From a virus: a stretch of DNA of 30,624 nt. The position numbers and the translations under genes were made by a program. Numbering within the stretch: position 1 is the stretch's first letter; every line of letters starts with the position of its first letter. Location of the stretch: the IMG/VR virus record IMGVR_UViG_3300048066_000360, positions 1-30,624 of that record; one strand, 5' to 3'. Below the pieces are notes generated by a model. That model was given only the letters and a program-made list of their open reading frames with translations, ran no database searches and was not told the origin of the DNA. Below, piece by piece: positions 22,437 through 29,414 of this stretch.

Positions 22437-23472
22437 AGTCTTTCCTTGCGTCATAATATTTATACAAATCAATACTAGCAAGATTTTTCATCTTGCTCTC
22501 ACACATAATGTCTGCATAATCTAAAAATTCTAATGCCCAGTCATTTGCTTCGTTGTTAGGATACCAATCACTGTGGGCTCTTAGTTTTTGTTTCTTGTGT
22601 CCTGCTTCTAGTAAGTTCTCCATGTTAGGTAAACTTTCATGTGTGAAGCCTTCGGGTAACCATTCATCTCTACTGTAACTGTAATGTATTACAGGACGTA
22701 CACCACGCCATGAATCTATCATGCGAGCAAATCTAGCGTCGGTTGGACGAATGTATTCTCCTGTACGGACCCAGTGATGGTGTATGTCGAGTACAAGTGC
22801 AAGGTCGTCTGCAAGTTCGAGGCTTGCGTCGACACCCCACGACATTTCGTCGTTCTCGATCGTAATGCAGTTTCTCGCTTCTTGAGATAATCTTGGGAGG
22901 ACTGCTTTGATACCGGCTGGACCTTGGCGGCCGCTGATGTGTACATTGCACTTAAAATCTTGGAATTGTTTGCCGTATCCCATCCAGCGTATGACATCGG
23001 TGTGATATTCAAATTCTTCTACGCTCCTATCTACTATTTCCGGATTATCCGAAGCAAGGACTGTAAATTGGCCTGGGTGCATGGAGAGTCTAACATCGAG
23101 TTCCCTTGCTTTTTGTCCGACTTTTGCAAATTCTTTCTCACAGTATGCAACCACATCAGGCTTACGCCAATAATAAGACCACTCATGCTGGGTATAAACA
23201 GGAAGTACATCACTACCCAGTCTGACCATTCTAAGCTCTCGAGGAAGGCTTCCCACATAATCAATCAACTTTCCGTATGACGCAATATTATGGACCATAA
23301 TATCCCACAAGCGTTCTTCAGCAACATCACGTGTTTGTCTATTCAACCACTGTACTGTTGTGCTACGAGTATTTAGCGGTCGTTGAATTTCTTCTAGTAA
23401 TTTTTTCTTTTGTGTTTGGTCGTTATGCATGAATTTACATGCAAAGCCTATACGTTTAGTGTCCATGTCCAA
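22381..23472 (-). CDS. uvsE: UV-damage endonuclease (UVDE/UvsE family)
   Basis: 363-aa TIM-barrel metalloenzyme that nicks DNA 5' of UV photoproducts. The family landmarks appear in order: RIGFACKF (7-14), SMHPGQFTVL with H132, CNVHISG with H178, ITIENDE with E206, LVLDIHHHW with D229 and H231, IHYSYSRDE with H263 and RAHSDWYPN with H300. These cover the metal-binding His/Asp/Glu set of UVDE. The start is uncertain: TTG at 23472 has GGAG six bases upstream, while the in-frame ATG is at 23466. It overlaps the end of the upstream membrane-protein gene. T4 itself uses DenV, an unrelated pyrimidine-dimer glycosylase, so this is a functional replacement, sensible for surface-ocean phage. Confidence 0.93.
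   Translation of the reverse strand: MDMDTKRIGFACKFMHNDQTQKKKLLEEIQRPLNTRSTTVQWLNRQTRDVAEERLWDIMVHNIASYGKLIDYVGSLPRELRMVRLGSDVLPVYTQHEWSYYWRKPDVVAYCEKEFAKVGQKARELDVRLSMHPGQFTVLASDNPEIVDRSVEEFEYHTDVIRWMGYGKQFQDFKCNVHISGRQGPAGIKAVLPRLSQEARNCITIENDEMSWGVDASLELADDLALVLDIHHHWVRTGEYIRPTDARFARMIDSWRGVRPVIHYSYSRDEWLPEGFTHESLPNMENLLEAGHKKQKLRAHSDWYPNNEANDWALEFLDYADIMCESKMKNLASIDLYKYYDARKDYELFEQNVREQGRQLETL
22457..22464 (-). promoter_or_regulatory. T4-type late promoter (TATAAATA) inside uvsE
   Basis: Perfect TATAAATA on the minus strand, 21 bases upstream of the coiled-coil gene ATG and inside the 3' end of the UV endonuclease coding region. The short leader would still include the AAGGAAAG ribosome binding site. 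Confidence 0.6.
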
Positions 23473-23623
23473 AGTGTACTCCGGTAAAATAACCTATTAG
23501 TAATGATAATGGGATAATAATTAGTAAGTCCATTATCCAGTGAAGTGCGATAGCAAGAGATATAATTTCTTTCCAGTGTACTTTGCATACATCAGCCCAG
23601 TTTTTTATGCGTCTTAGTATCAT
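23456..23623 (-). CDS. Small membrane protein
   Basis: 55-aa protein starting MILRRIKNWADVCKVHWKEI if the ATG at 23623 is used, which overlaps the stop of the upstream HAD gene by four bases (ATGA). An in-frame ATG at 23644 would add seven residues but has no ribosome binding site. A basic amphipathic N-terminus is followed by a hydrophobic stretch (about 20-45, IISLAIALHWIMDLLIIIPL and on) that forms one long or two short membrane helices. The tail is histidine-rich (GVHFGHGH). Function unknown. It is part of the operon running from the QueD-like gene to the UV endonuclease. Confidence 0.72.
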   Translation of the reverse strand: MILRRIKNWADVCKVHWKEIISLAIALHWIMDLLIIIPLSLLIGYFTGVHFGHGH

Positions 23624-24345
23624 AGATGTTTCAATATATTCCATGTTTCGTTATAATTGTTAATATTATAACATATTCCTAAGTCCTTGTCAATGATTTC
23701 TCTTTTAAGTGGATAGTCATTTCCATCTTTATCCATTCTATCACCAAAGAAATATATTTCATCTTTAGGATCAAAATCAACTAGTATCTGGCTCTTATCC
23801 CAACCTATTGGCGATATATCTATACCTGTTTCGCCACCTGGTTTGGCTTCCATTGCTGGAAATTGTAAATTGAATTCTCTAGCAATTCTATTACGTTCGT
23901 TTGTCTTTGTATCAAAGTCTACATATAACTTACGTTCACCTAGTGTAGCATTACGTCCTACAGTACTGAAGTTAACCATGCCTGCTCGTTCTTCAATATG
24001 ATTACCTGTACGTAAACAAAACTCTGATAATTGTATTTCTTTACGCAACCAATTTCTTGCTACTTCTGGCAAACTCCATTCTTTTGATCTTACGTTAAAC
24101 TCGCCTTCCCAAACATCACAGCCTGAACAGTTATATACACGTTCACATAAACTGTATATTTCTTCTCCAATTTGCTCTATTGTTTTTTCTTTATCGCTAC
24201 CTGTAACAAGGTATACAAGATTATTTGCACAAAAGTCTGAAAAGAACACTGCAAAGTCGTCGTTTATTTTTCTACGACTAGGCGTTAGTGTTCCGTCAAC
24301 GTCAAAAATATAATGTTTCTTTATTTCCAATTTTCTACCACCCAC
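23620..24345 (-). CDS. Phosphomannomutase-like HAD-family enzyme
   Basis: About 241-aa HAD-superfamily (type IIB cap) protein that resembles eukaryotic-type phosphomannomutase (PMM, alpha-PMM family). Motif I is FDVDGTLTPSR, with D15 nucleophile and D17 acid/base. The cap motif RAGMVNFSTVGR (120-131) is close to the PMM RNGMLNxSPxGR. GGETGIDISPIGWDKSQIL (170-188) parallels PMM GGxxSFDVFPxGWDK, and FFGDRMDKDGNDYPL (199-213) parallels the PMM motif IV. The length is close to PMM (about 245 aa). It may interconvert mannose-6-P and mannose-1-P for a nucleotide sugar, or be a sugar phosphatase. No ATG opens the frame: GTG at 24345 or TTG at 24330 is the start, both overlapping the glycosyltransferase end. 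Confidence 0.82.
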   Translation of the reverse strand: MGGRKLEIKKHYIFDVDGTLTPSRRKINDDFAVFFSDFCANNLVYLVTGSDKEKTIEQIGEEIYSLCERVYNCSGCDVWEGEFNVRSKEWSLPEVARNWLRKEIQLSEFCLRTGNHIEERAGMVNFSTVGRNATLGERKLYVDFDTKTNERNRIAREFNLQFPAMEAKPGGETGIDISPIGWDKSQILVDFDPKDEIYFFGDRMDKDGNDYPLKREIIDKDLGICYNINNYNETWNILKHL

Positions 24346-25133
24346 GGATCTTTACACATTTCTGGATTTGGATCACCATGAAAAACTACAACGCAACATT
24401 CAACTCTTGGAACCACATCTTCAATAAGTCTAAATGTTCGACTGCCTCTTTTGCCTCCAGGTGCCCAATCTCTACTTTTTCTTACTTCCCATTTCCAACT
24501 TTGAGTCCAACTATCTGGATACAGCATTGCTTGTTGTTTTCGTGTAGAAGCATATAACCAATCTTGATCACCAAAATGCTGTTTCATAACTGATTTAGGA
24601 TTCTTTTCAAACTCGTCCCATACATGTGCTAACTGTCCTGTTTTAAATCTAACAATAGAACTGTTATACTTAGGCCACTTTGGTCGCATTGCTCTAGTAT
24701 AGTCTCTAACAGTACACCAGTGATCAGGTTGATATGTGAACAATTTATCTATATTGGAAGATATTACAACATCTAAATCTAAGTAAAGTATTGTGCCGTT
24801 AATAGGTAAGTCTTTTGAAAACATATAAGGCTTGTTCCACCAGCCTTCAAGACCTTTTGGCAAAGGAATAGTTTGTATGCCAGGAAGGAGGTAAGCAGGG
24901 TCTTCAGTAATACAAACAAATTCATGTTCAAGTGTACAATGACGCTGTGTCATATTGTATAACTTGTTTACATAATCTGCAGAGTACTTCTGACCGTGCT
25001 TTAGACAAAGGATATAGCGTCTGTCGCTGGTGTTACGTTCTTGAGTAACAACTTTAGTAGCAAGGCCCTTTTCAATTGCTTTACGGGCTTTACGTTGCTC
25101 CTTTGTTTCTCCTGGTATATATGTCTTAGCCAT
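24321..25133 (-). CDS. Glycosyltransferase, GT-A fold (GT8-like)
   Basis: 270-aa predicted sugar transferase. After a basic N-terminal extension (about 1-35), the Rossmann-like GT-A start is RRYILCLKHGQKY. The metal- and nucleotide-sugar-binding DxD lies in ILYLDLDVVISS (D119-L-D121), preceded by WWNKPYMF and followed by the usual FGDQDWLY region. FHGDPNPEMCKDPWV near the C-terminus is a common ending of this family (xxHGxxKPW-like). The acceptor is unknown: virion protein, DNA base or host surface glycan. It overlaps the QueD-like gene by eight bases and is followed directly by the PMM-like gene. This suggests a small sugar-transfer cassette. Confidence 0.85.
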   Translation of the reverse strand: MAKTYIPGETKEQRKARKAIEKGLATKVVTQERNTSDRRYILCLKHGQKYSADYVNKLYNMTQRHCTLEHEFVCITEDPAYLLPGIQTIPLPKGLEGWWNKPYMFSKDLPINGTILYLDLDVVISSNIDKLFTYQPDHWCTVRDYTRAMRPKWPKYNSSIVRFKTGQLAHVWDEFEKNPKSVMKQHFGDQDWLYASTRKQQAMLYPDSWTQSWKWEVRKSRDWAPGGKRGSRTFRLIEDVVPRVECCVVVFHGDPNPEMCKDPWVVENWK

Positions 25134-25605
25134 CTACGTGTGACATCTTTTGCACTGAGTATGGTGTATAGATTGCACTGTTAGCACCATGCTCTGCACA
25201 TTCAGCTGATTCACACCAACAACGTCCATCGCTAATTTCTCTAATAAGTTCATCAGCAAACTTCCATGCGTGATATGCAAACTTCTCACAACCAACACCA
25301 TCAAAAGTTCTAATCTCTGCTAGACCTTTTTCTTCTAATGCTTTAAAAGTTTCTAGTTCTGGGTCTGCAATATCAATTGCTGTCTTATGATCAAAACTAT
25401 CTTCGAGCCAAGCCTTTAACGGCTTCAATCCACCGAAGTCAACAGCCCAGTTTTTCTCATCTAAGTCTGAACATCCAAATACAAATTTGAACTGTAAACT
25501 ATATCCATGAAGTAAATGACAATGTGAATGCATTGCCTTAGGTTGACGGAACACCGCTGATAGTCCGATGTTGTGTCCGTATGTTTTAGTGCTATAATAA
25601 GCCAT
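25126..25605 (-). CDS. queD: QueD / 6-pyruvoyl-tetrahydropterin synthase-like protein
   Basis: 159-aa T-fold protein of the QueD/PTPS family. SHCHLLHGYSLQFKFVFG (27-44) corresponds to the Cys plus LHGHS block, VDFGGLKPLKAWL (55-67) to the conserved DF..LK region, and FDHKT (71-75) to the catalytic Asp-His pair. In queuosine synthesis QueD converts dihydroneopterin triphosphate to 6-carboxytetrahydropterin. The zinc site is unusual: the first histidine of the E. coli enzyme (AAHR) is Phe here (AVFR), and HGH is HGY. The extra histidines at 26, 28 and 30 could compensate. AGGAG precedes the ATG, with a consensus promoter and a structured leader upstream. Partner genes for 7-deazaguanine synthesis (folE, queE, queC) are not in the window. 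Confidence 0.82.
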   Translation of the reverse strand: MAYYSTKTYGHNIGLSAVFRQPKAMHSHCHLLHGYSLQFKFVFGCSDLDEKNWAVDFGGLKPLKAWLEDSFDHKTAIDIADPELETFKALEEKGLAEIRTFDGVGCEKFAYHAWKFADELIREISDGRCWCESAECAEHGANSAIYTPYSVQKMSHVDG

Positions 25606-25672
25606 GTTATTCTCCTATATAAATAACGGCGGAGTATTTAAAGAGGGTCGACGTATTAAAGTCCTCTGTATA
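25606..25672 (-). promoter_or_regulatory. Structured leader upstream of queD (candidate)
   Basis: The predicted leader (about 66 nt) contains AGAGG (25663-25667) able to pair with CCTCT (25642-25646) across a 16-base loop. UUUAA in the loop could pair with UUAAA just after the stem, giving an H-type pseudoknot. A CUCC (25631-25634) could pair with the GGAG of the ribosome binding site (25612-25615). The shape recalls preQ1-I riboswitches, but the loop is longer and the A-rich tail is missing, so this is a hypothesis. Confidence 0.3.
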
Positions 25673-25678
25673 ATAGTT

Positions 25679-25707
25679 ATTATATTACAAATTATTTAAG
25701 TTGTCAA
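25679..25707 (-). promoter_or_regulatory. Perfect consensus sigma70 promoter for queD operon
   Basis: TTGACA (25702-25707), 17 bases, TATAAT (25679-25684) on the minus strand. The -35 box and spacer lie within the last codons of the upstream DUF115-like gene, whose TAA stop is adjacent to the -10. It should be read strongly by unmodified host RNA polymerase and drive queD, the glycosyltransferase, the PMM-like gene and uvsE. Confidence 0.82.
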
Positions 25708-26269
25708 GTGAAATATTAGAAAAATTCCAATAATCTGGTAATTCCCAATAACGTTCTTGATAGATATTAAACTTAACTTTTGGAAAACATTTAAAAACCA
25801 TACCAATTTGGTGTATCCAATATCTTGGATCAATGTTTCTGCTTTCTACTTTAGCATAGTTAGGTGTACCTTTGTATATATTATTAACATTTTGTGTTTT
25901 ACTATACAAATCAAAACCTATTAGGCTAACAATGTCGCCTTTTGACTTCATTGCGGCTAGTAGTAATGCATAAGGTCCGCTCCCCCACTGAAACGGTTGG
26001 TCGGGTCTTGTCATTCCGTTGTAGGGTAACTTAGGAACTGTTCGAACTCTTTCAATACCTTCGTATCTTTGAATCCAATCTTCTCTGGTATAAATTATTG
26101 TATGTTGATTTGCATTAGATTTAACGGCTTCGTCAACCATTCTTCGATCAACACAAACTAAATGGTCCATTTGGTAATCACGCATAATAGCATTACATCC
26201 AAACTTTAGTCCAGATAAGGAATCTATATTAATTTTTGATCGACTTTCGCCGTTTCCGAATACATACAT
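25685..26269 (-). CDS. DUF115 / sialyltransferase-like protein
   Basis: 194-aa protein with a Rossmann-type start MYVFGNGESR followed by G-C-N-A-I (28-32) and DHLVCVDRRM (35-44). Further on are FQWGSGPYALLLAAM and VSLIGFDLY. This order (GNGxS, N-A, D...D, G..AL..A...G...I.L.G.D) is that of the DUF115/MptE-like and GT29/GT42-like sialyltransferase fold, seen in many marine phage genomes without a proven role. The substrate is unknown. No strong ribosome binding site precedes the ATG, which lies 18 bases after the stop of the upstream membrane protein. It may act with the nearby glycosyltransferase, but it is separated from it by the queD promoter. Confidence 0.68.
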   Translation of the reverse strand: MYVFGNGESRSKINIDSLSGLKFGCNAIMRDYQMDHLVCVDRRMVDEAVKSNANQHTIIYTREDWIQRYEGIERVRTVPKLPYNGMTRPDQPFQWGSGPYALLLAAMKSKGDIVSLIGFDLYSKTQNVNNIYKGTPNYAKVESRNIDPRYWIHQIGMVFKCFPKVKFNIYQERYWELPDYWNFSNISLDNLNNL

Positions 26270-26287
26270 AAAAATATTTAGTGAAAA

Positions 26288-26629
26288 TTATTTTTTGTTA
26301 GATTTTTTTGTTCGAGAACTAATTTCTTTTTTGACATCAACTATGTCATCTTTAACTTCCTCAAACTTTTCAGTTGCTCGAGTCATTAAGTTTGCAACCT
26401 GTACCATTACATTAATTGCCCACCACCACCATATACAGGCGACAGCAAAGAAAAATGCACCCCCAACTACTAATAGTTGTTCTGACAGTGTATTAAAACC
26501 AAATACATGTAATAGAAAGAAGACAGCGAGAACAATCAGTGGTACAGATTTACCAAATATTTTCCATGCGTTTGCTTGTCGTGATGTTATAGTTCTGAGT
26601 TTCTCATAGAGACTTGAGTCTTTTTGCAT
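26288..26629 (-). CDS. Two-helix membrane protein with coiled C-terminus
   Basis: 113-aa protein. The N-terminal 28 residues are polar. Two transmembrane helices follow, about 29-46 (VPLIVLAVFFLLHVFGF) and 51-73 (QLLVVGGAFFFAVACIWWWWA). A charged C-terminal helix (about 82-113, RATEKFEEVKDDIVDVKKEI) ends in a Lys-rich tail. The short loop between the helices suggests a hairpin with both ends in the cytoplasm. Holin-like topology is possible but there is no specific holin signature and no adjacent endolysin. It lies 20 bases downstream of the 385-aa structural gene. Confidence 0.72.
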   Translation of the reverse strand: MQKDSSLYEKLRTITSRQANAWKIFGKSVPLIVLAVFFLLHVFGFNTLSEQLLVVGGAFFFAVACIWWWWAINVMVQVANLMTRATEKFEEVKDDIVDVKKEISSRTKKSNKK

Positions 26630-26649
26630 ATTTTATTCCAGTTCCGAGT

Positions 26650-27807
26650 TTAAGAAGCAATCTGTCCGAAAGGCTTCCAGCTTCCTGGAGTACCTTCACG
26701 AACACAAATCCAACCAACATAACCAGTTGGCTTAGGATTGTCAGACCATACTATATCACCTTTTCTGTATGATCCTGTAGTTGGAATATCGTTTCCAACT
26801 TCGAACTTTTTGCCTTCAAATCGAACTGGGCCTGCTGTAGTTACATCGCAATCAGGTGTTATATTAACTCCTAATTTTCCTTGTACAACAGTCTTAGACT
26901 CAATATTTGATCCTATAGTAATTTTACCAGATTCGGAAATAGATAATCTGGTTGTATTGTCCGTAACAATATTTAAATCAGTTGTAGTATACGACCCTAT
27001 AGTAACACTGTTAGTATCTGGTTGTATAATAAATTCTGAGTCACCGTCTACGATACTTACAAGTGCATTACCTGTATCTGTACCAATACCTAAACGCATT
27101 GTATTCGTGTCCCAGAATATAAACTGATCAACATCTAATGAACCTGTTGTTTTCAGGTCTCTTAGTGTTCCGACTTTTCTTAAACTACTACTAAGGACGT
27201 TAGTACCTAACGTGTCTTGCGAAAGAACACTAGTTCCTCCGATAGCAAAAGACGAGTCTTTGTGTAAATCAATAGTTTCAGTTGAGAAAAACTTACTACC
27301 TTGATACACAAATTGTCTAGTGTGTCCATCACCTATAAACAACAAACCTTTTCCGTTAATTGATCCGTTGTCGTCGGGTGTAAAAGTTAAAGGACTGTTT
27401 CTTTCTTGTCTTACGTCTGAAATTAATTCATTAACGTGAAGTTTAGTAACAGTCATTTCACCATCAACAAAAATATTGCCATGTACTTGAGCGCCTTGAC
27501 GCATATGAAGCCTACCTGTGACAGTAGTTTCACCAACAATGTTTTCAACATCAATATTATCGGTAGTTATACCGTCATCATCGACTTGAACTATTAGTTG
27601 CGTAGCATCATCTTTTATGCCAATACTTTGAAATTTTGCAATTTTACCTGCATAGATTTTATCGCCACTTATGCTCCTATCTGGTAGTGAGTCTACAGTG
27701 ACTGGTTTATTAGAAAGGACTCTTAACACATCGTTAAGTTGTGCAAACCCCTGTTCTATTGTGTTTAAATTGTTCTTATCGATATCGCTCATGTAAGTAT
27801 TTATCAA
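26650..27807 (-). CDS. Tail-fibre / virion structural protein, 385 aa
   Basis: 385 aa from a TTG at 27807, or 380 aa from the ATG at 27792. TTG is favoured by GAAGG upstream and by a four-base overlap with the preceding stop (TTGA). The N-terminus (NLNTIEQGFAQLNDVLRVL) is helical and coiled. The middle is a repetitive beta fibre with short 'GNIFVDGEMTVTKLHVNEL'-type strands like those in the giant fibre. The C-terminal 60 residues (GSYRKGDIVWSDNPKPTGYV, then GWICVREGTPGSWKPFG) are a domain common at the ends of phage fibre and baseplate-attached proteins. GATAAATA at 27798-27805 overlaps the start region. Probably a short fibre or baseplate-proximal protein. Confidence 0.78.
   Translation of the reverse strand: MINTYMSDIDKNNLNTIEQGFAQLNDVLRVLSNKPVTVDSLPDRSISGDKIYAGKIAKFQSIGIKDDATQLIVQVDDDGITTDNIDVENIVGETTVTGRLHMRQGAQVHGNIFVDGEMTVTKLHVNELISDVRQERNSPLTFTPDDNGSINGKGLLFIGDGHTRQFVYQGSKFFSTETIDLHKDSSFAIGGTSVLSQDTLGTNVLSSSLRKVGTLRDLKTTGSLDVDQFIFWDTNTMRLGIGTDTGNALVSIVDGDSEFIIQPDTNSVTIGSYTTTDLNIVTDNTTRLSISESGKITIGSNIESKTVVQGKLGVNITPDCDVTTAGPVRFEGKKFEVGNDIPTTGSYRKGDIVWSDNPKPTGYVGWICVREGTPGSWKPFGQIAS
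27798..27805 (-). promoter_or_regulatory. Late-promoter-like GATAAATA at fibre gene start
   Basis: GATAAATAC on the minus strand lies only five bases before the ATG at 27792 and overlaps the TTG start. If used, the transcript would be almost leaderless, so its activity is uncertain. Confidence 0.3.
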
Positions 27808-29108
27808 GATACCTTCAACAGTATGGTTTCCGCATTTATACGCCCGTTGAGCTTTGTATCAGTGGTTTTTATGTCATCCATAAACTTACGCAACGCAACC
27901 TTTCCTGAGTTTTTAAACTCTTTAAGTTGTTCTTCTGGCTTACGCAAAGTCTTCTGTATACTTTCATCCTCGTGGAATCCTGTAATAGTAGTGCCCTTAA
28001 CTTGTAGTCCACTACCAGGACGTTGCATCTTTTGCGGATCTGGATCTTTAGCAACATATTTGCCAAGTTTACGTGTCTTACAATTAAACACCCAAAGTTC
28101 ACTAGCATATATTATGTCTGCAGGATTAACACTTACGATACTGTACTTGTCATCTGACTTTTTAAACTTTAGTTTCTGTACTAGTTTTTCTGCACTATAT
28201 ACTTTTGCTTTACGTGGTCTACGTGTTGCTTTAGCACTCTCGATAACCATGTCACATGCTGACATAACCTTTTCTAAAGCCTTCAGCCAAGTAGCCATTT
28301 CTTTTTTACTTCTATGATCGTAACCTTCTTTTAACTGTTCCCAGTCATCTGCTTCTTTCCAGTCCTTTTCGGCTAACTTTTTAAGTTGTCCTGAAGTAGG
28401 AATATTGTGCCAGTCAACTACTTCACGTAATTCTGAACTATAAATTTCTTTAATTTTTCTAGCATGAGCCTGTGTTACTTTTTCTCTGATAAAATGTTTA
28501 TTAATATCTAAACCGTCAATTTTAAATGTTTTCGAATCTTCTACATGTCCATCTAACCACTCATCAATTGCTTCACATGCGGCATGGGCTTGTAAAAGAA
28601 TACGATCTTGAATAGTTAGTACAGGTTTTGCTAACTTATCTTCTTTTTTCTTTTCTTCAACTTTATTCTTAAGTGCTGTTTTGCCTTCAACGATTGCTTC
28701 GTCAACTCGTAGTTTTAAAAATTCAGTTGAACATCGAAGGTCACCTCTAGTACCTGGAAGACTTTCCCAATGTGCTGCTTCTTTATCTGTCTTTTTTGGC
28801 GCACCCATCATATCCATACGTGCAACAATACTTGCTGTAATACTAAGAGCTCTGCCAGGAGCGGCTTTTACGGCTTTGATTTTCTCTTTATCATAACCGT
28901 TGTCTTCCATCCACTTAGGAACATACGAGTATAAGTCTGCAGGCTTAAAGTGTTCGTAATACCAATCATGTGTATGACGTCTAAAGCGATGTATCTCCTC
29001 GCCATTCCACTCTTCCCAGCCCTCCCATGAAGGTTCCTTAAGTTTTGCTCCACGTTGAAGCCGGGGAGCAGCTCTAGGCTTTTTTCTTTTAGTCTTTGGC
29101 AGTGCCAT
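27804..29108 (-). CDS. Large basic conserved protein, unknown function
   Basis: 434-aa lysine-rich, mostly helical protein. It has a very basic proline-containing N-terminus (MALPKTKRKKPRAAPRLQRG), a Trp-rich block (PSWEGWEEWNGEEIHRFRRH), long charged helices (about 140-160, 230-290) and another basic patch (SAKATRRPRKAKVYSAEK, about 284-301). A C-terminal beta segment (DIIYASELWVFNCKTRKLGK) follows. Nucleic-acid binding is plausible from charge; no catalytic motif is recognised. GGAG precedes the ATG by eight bases, and a sigma70-like promoter is at 29138-29166. Its last codons overlap the 385-aa fibre gene start by four bases. Confidence 0.75.
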   Translation of the reverse strand: MALPKTKRKKPRAAPRLQRGAKLKEPSWEGWEEWNGEEIHRFRRHTHDWYYEHFKPADLYSYVPKWMEDNGYDKEKIKAVKAAPGRALSITASIVARMDMMGAPKKTDKEAAHWESLPGTRGDLRCSTEFLKLRVDEAIVEGKTALKNKVEEKKKEDKLAKPVLTIQDRILLQAHAACEAIDEWLDGHVEDSKTFKIDGLDINKHFIREKVTQAHARKIKEIYSSELREVVDWHNIPTSGQLKKLAEKDWKEADDWEQLKEGYDHRSKKEMATWLKALEKVMSACDMVIESAKATRRPRKAKVYSAEKLVQKLKFKKSDDKYSIVSVNPADIIYASELWVFNCKTRKLGKYVAKDPDPQKMQRPGSGLQVKGTTITGFHEDESIQKTLRKPEEQLKEFKNSGKVALRKFMDDIKTTDTKLNGRINAETILLKVS

Positions 29109-29137
29109 TTTTCAATCTCCAAATCAAGTTTATAAAA

Positions 29138-29166
29138 AGTATATATACAAAAATAAAAAAAGTCAA
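29138..29166 (-). promoter_or_regulatory. sigma70-like promoter for 434-aa gene
   Basis: TTGACT (29161-29166), a 17-base T-rich spacer and TATACT (29138-29143) on the minus strand, 30 bases upstream of the ATG and eight bases after the stop of the 79-aa gene. Same spacing and -35 type as the other host-like promoters in the window. Confidence 0.7.
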
Positions 29167-29173
29167 GTCTTTT

Positions 29174-29413
29174 CTAATTCTTTTTCTTCAATGAAAGGTA
29201 AGTTACGTACTTGTCGTTTATATATCCTGTTAATGTTACTTTATATCCGTACGAATAATCATCGGGGCTAATCTGGTATGAAATGTCTGAACCGTGCTTC
29301 ATACAAAGTTTTCCTTCTGGTGTTTGTTGCCACTTGTAGATTGGTGCAGAAACGTAGAGTTCAGGATCCTCTACGTCTGCCATGTTGAACGTATACAGAA
29401 CGTATCTGTCCAT
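29174..29413 (-). CDS. Small hypothetical protein, 79 aa
   Basis: 79-aa protein starting MDRYVLYTFNMADVEDPELY. It is Tyr-rich (11 tyrosines) with alternating beta-like strands (YVLYTFNM, YGYKVTLTGYINDKYVTYLS) and a KKKN end, so probably a small soluble beta protein. It has one cysteine, no membrane segment and no recognised domain. It starts one base after the stop of the next membrane gene upstream and is likely in one transcript with the three small membrane proteins that precede it. Confidence 0.68.
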   Translation of the reverse strand: MDRYVLYTFNMADVEDPELYVSAPIYKWQQTPEGKLCMKHGSDISYQISPDDYSYGYKVTLTGYINDKYVTYLSLKKKN

Positions 29414-29414
29414 C

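Noticed and set aside
25618-25625. Plus-strand TATAAATA upstream of queD
   Set aside because: No plus-strand gene follows; it points antisense into the DUF115-like gene. Most likely chance in AT-rich DNA, although antisense RNA cannot be excluded.
25606-25684. Confident preQ1-I riboswitch call upstream of queD
   Set aside because: The stem and ACCC end look similar, but the loop is too long and the conserved A-rich tail and CUA are missing. Kept only as a low-confidence structured leader.
26288-26629. Holin assignment for the two-helix membrane protein
   Set aside because: Topology alone is not enough; there is no endolysin or spanin nearby and no T4 gpt-like feature.
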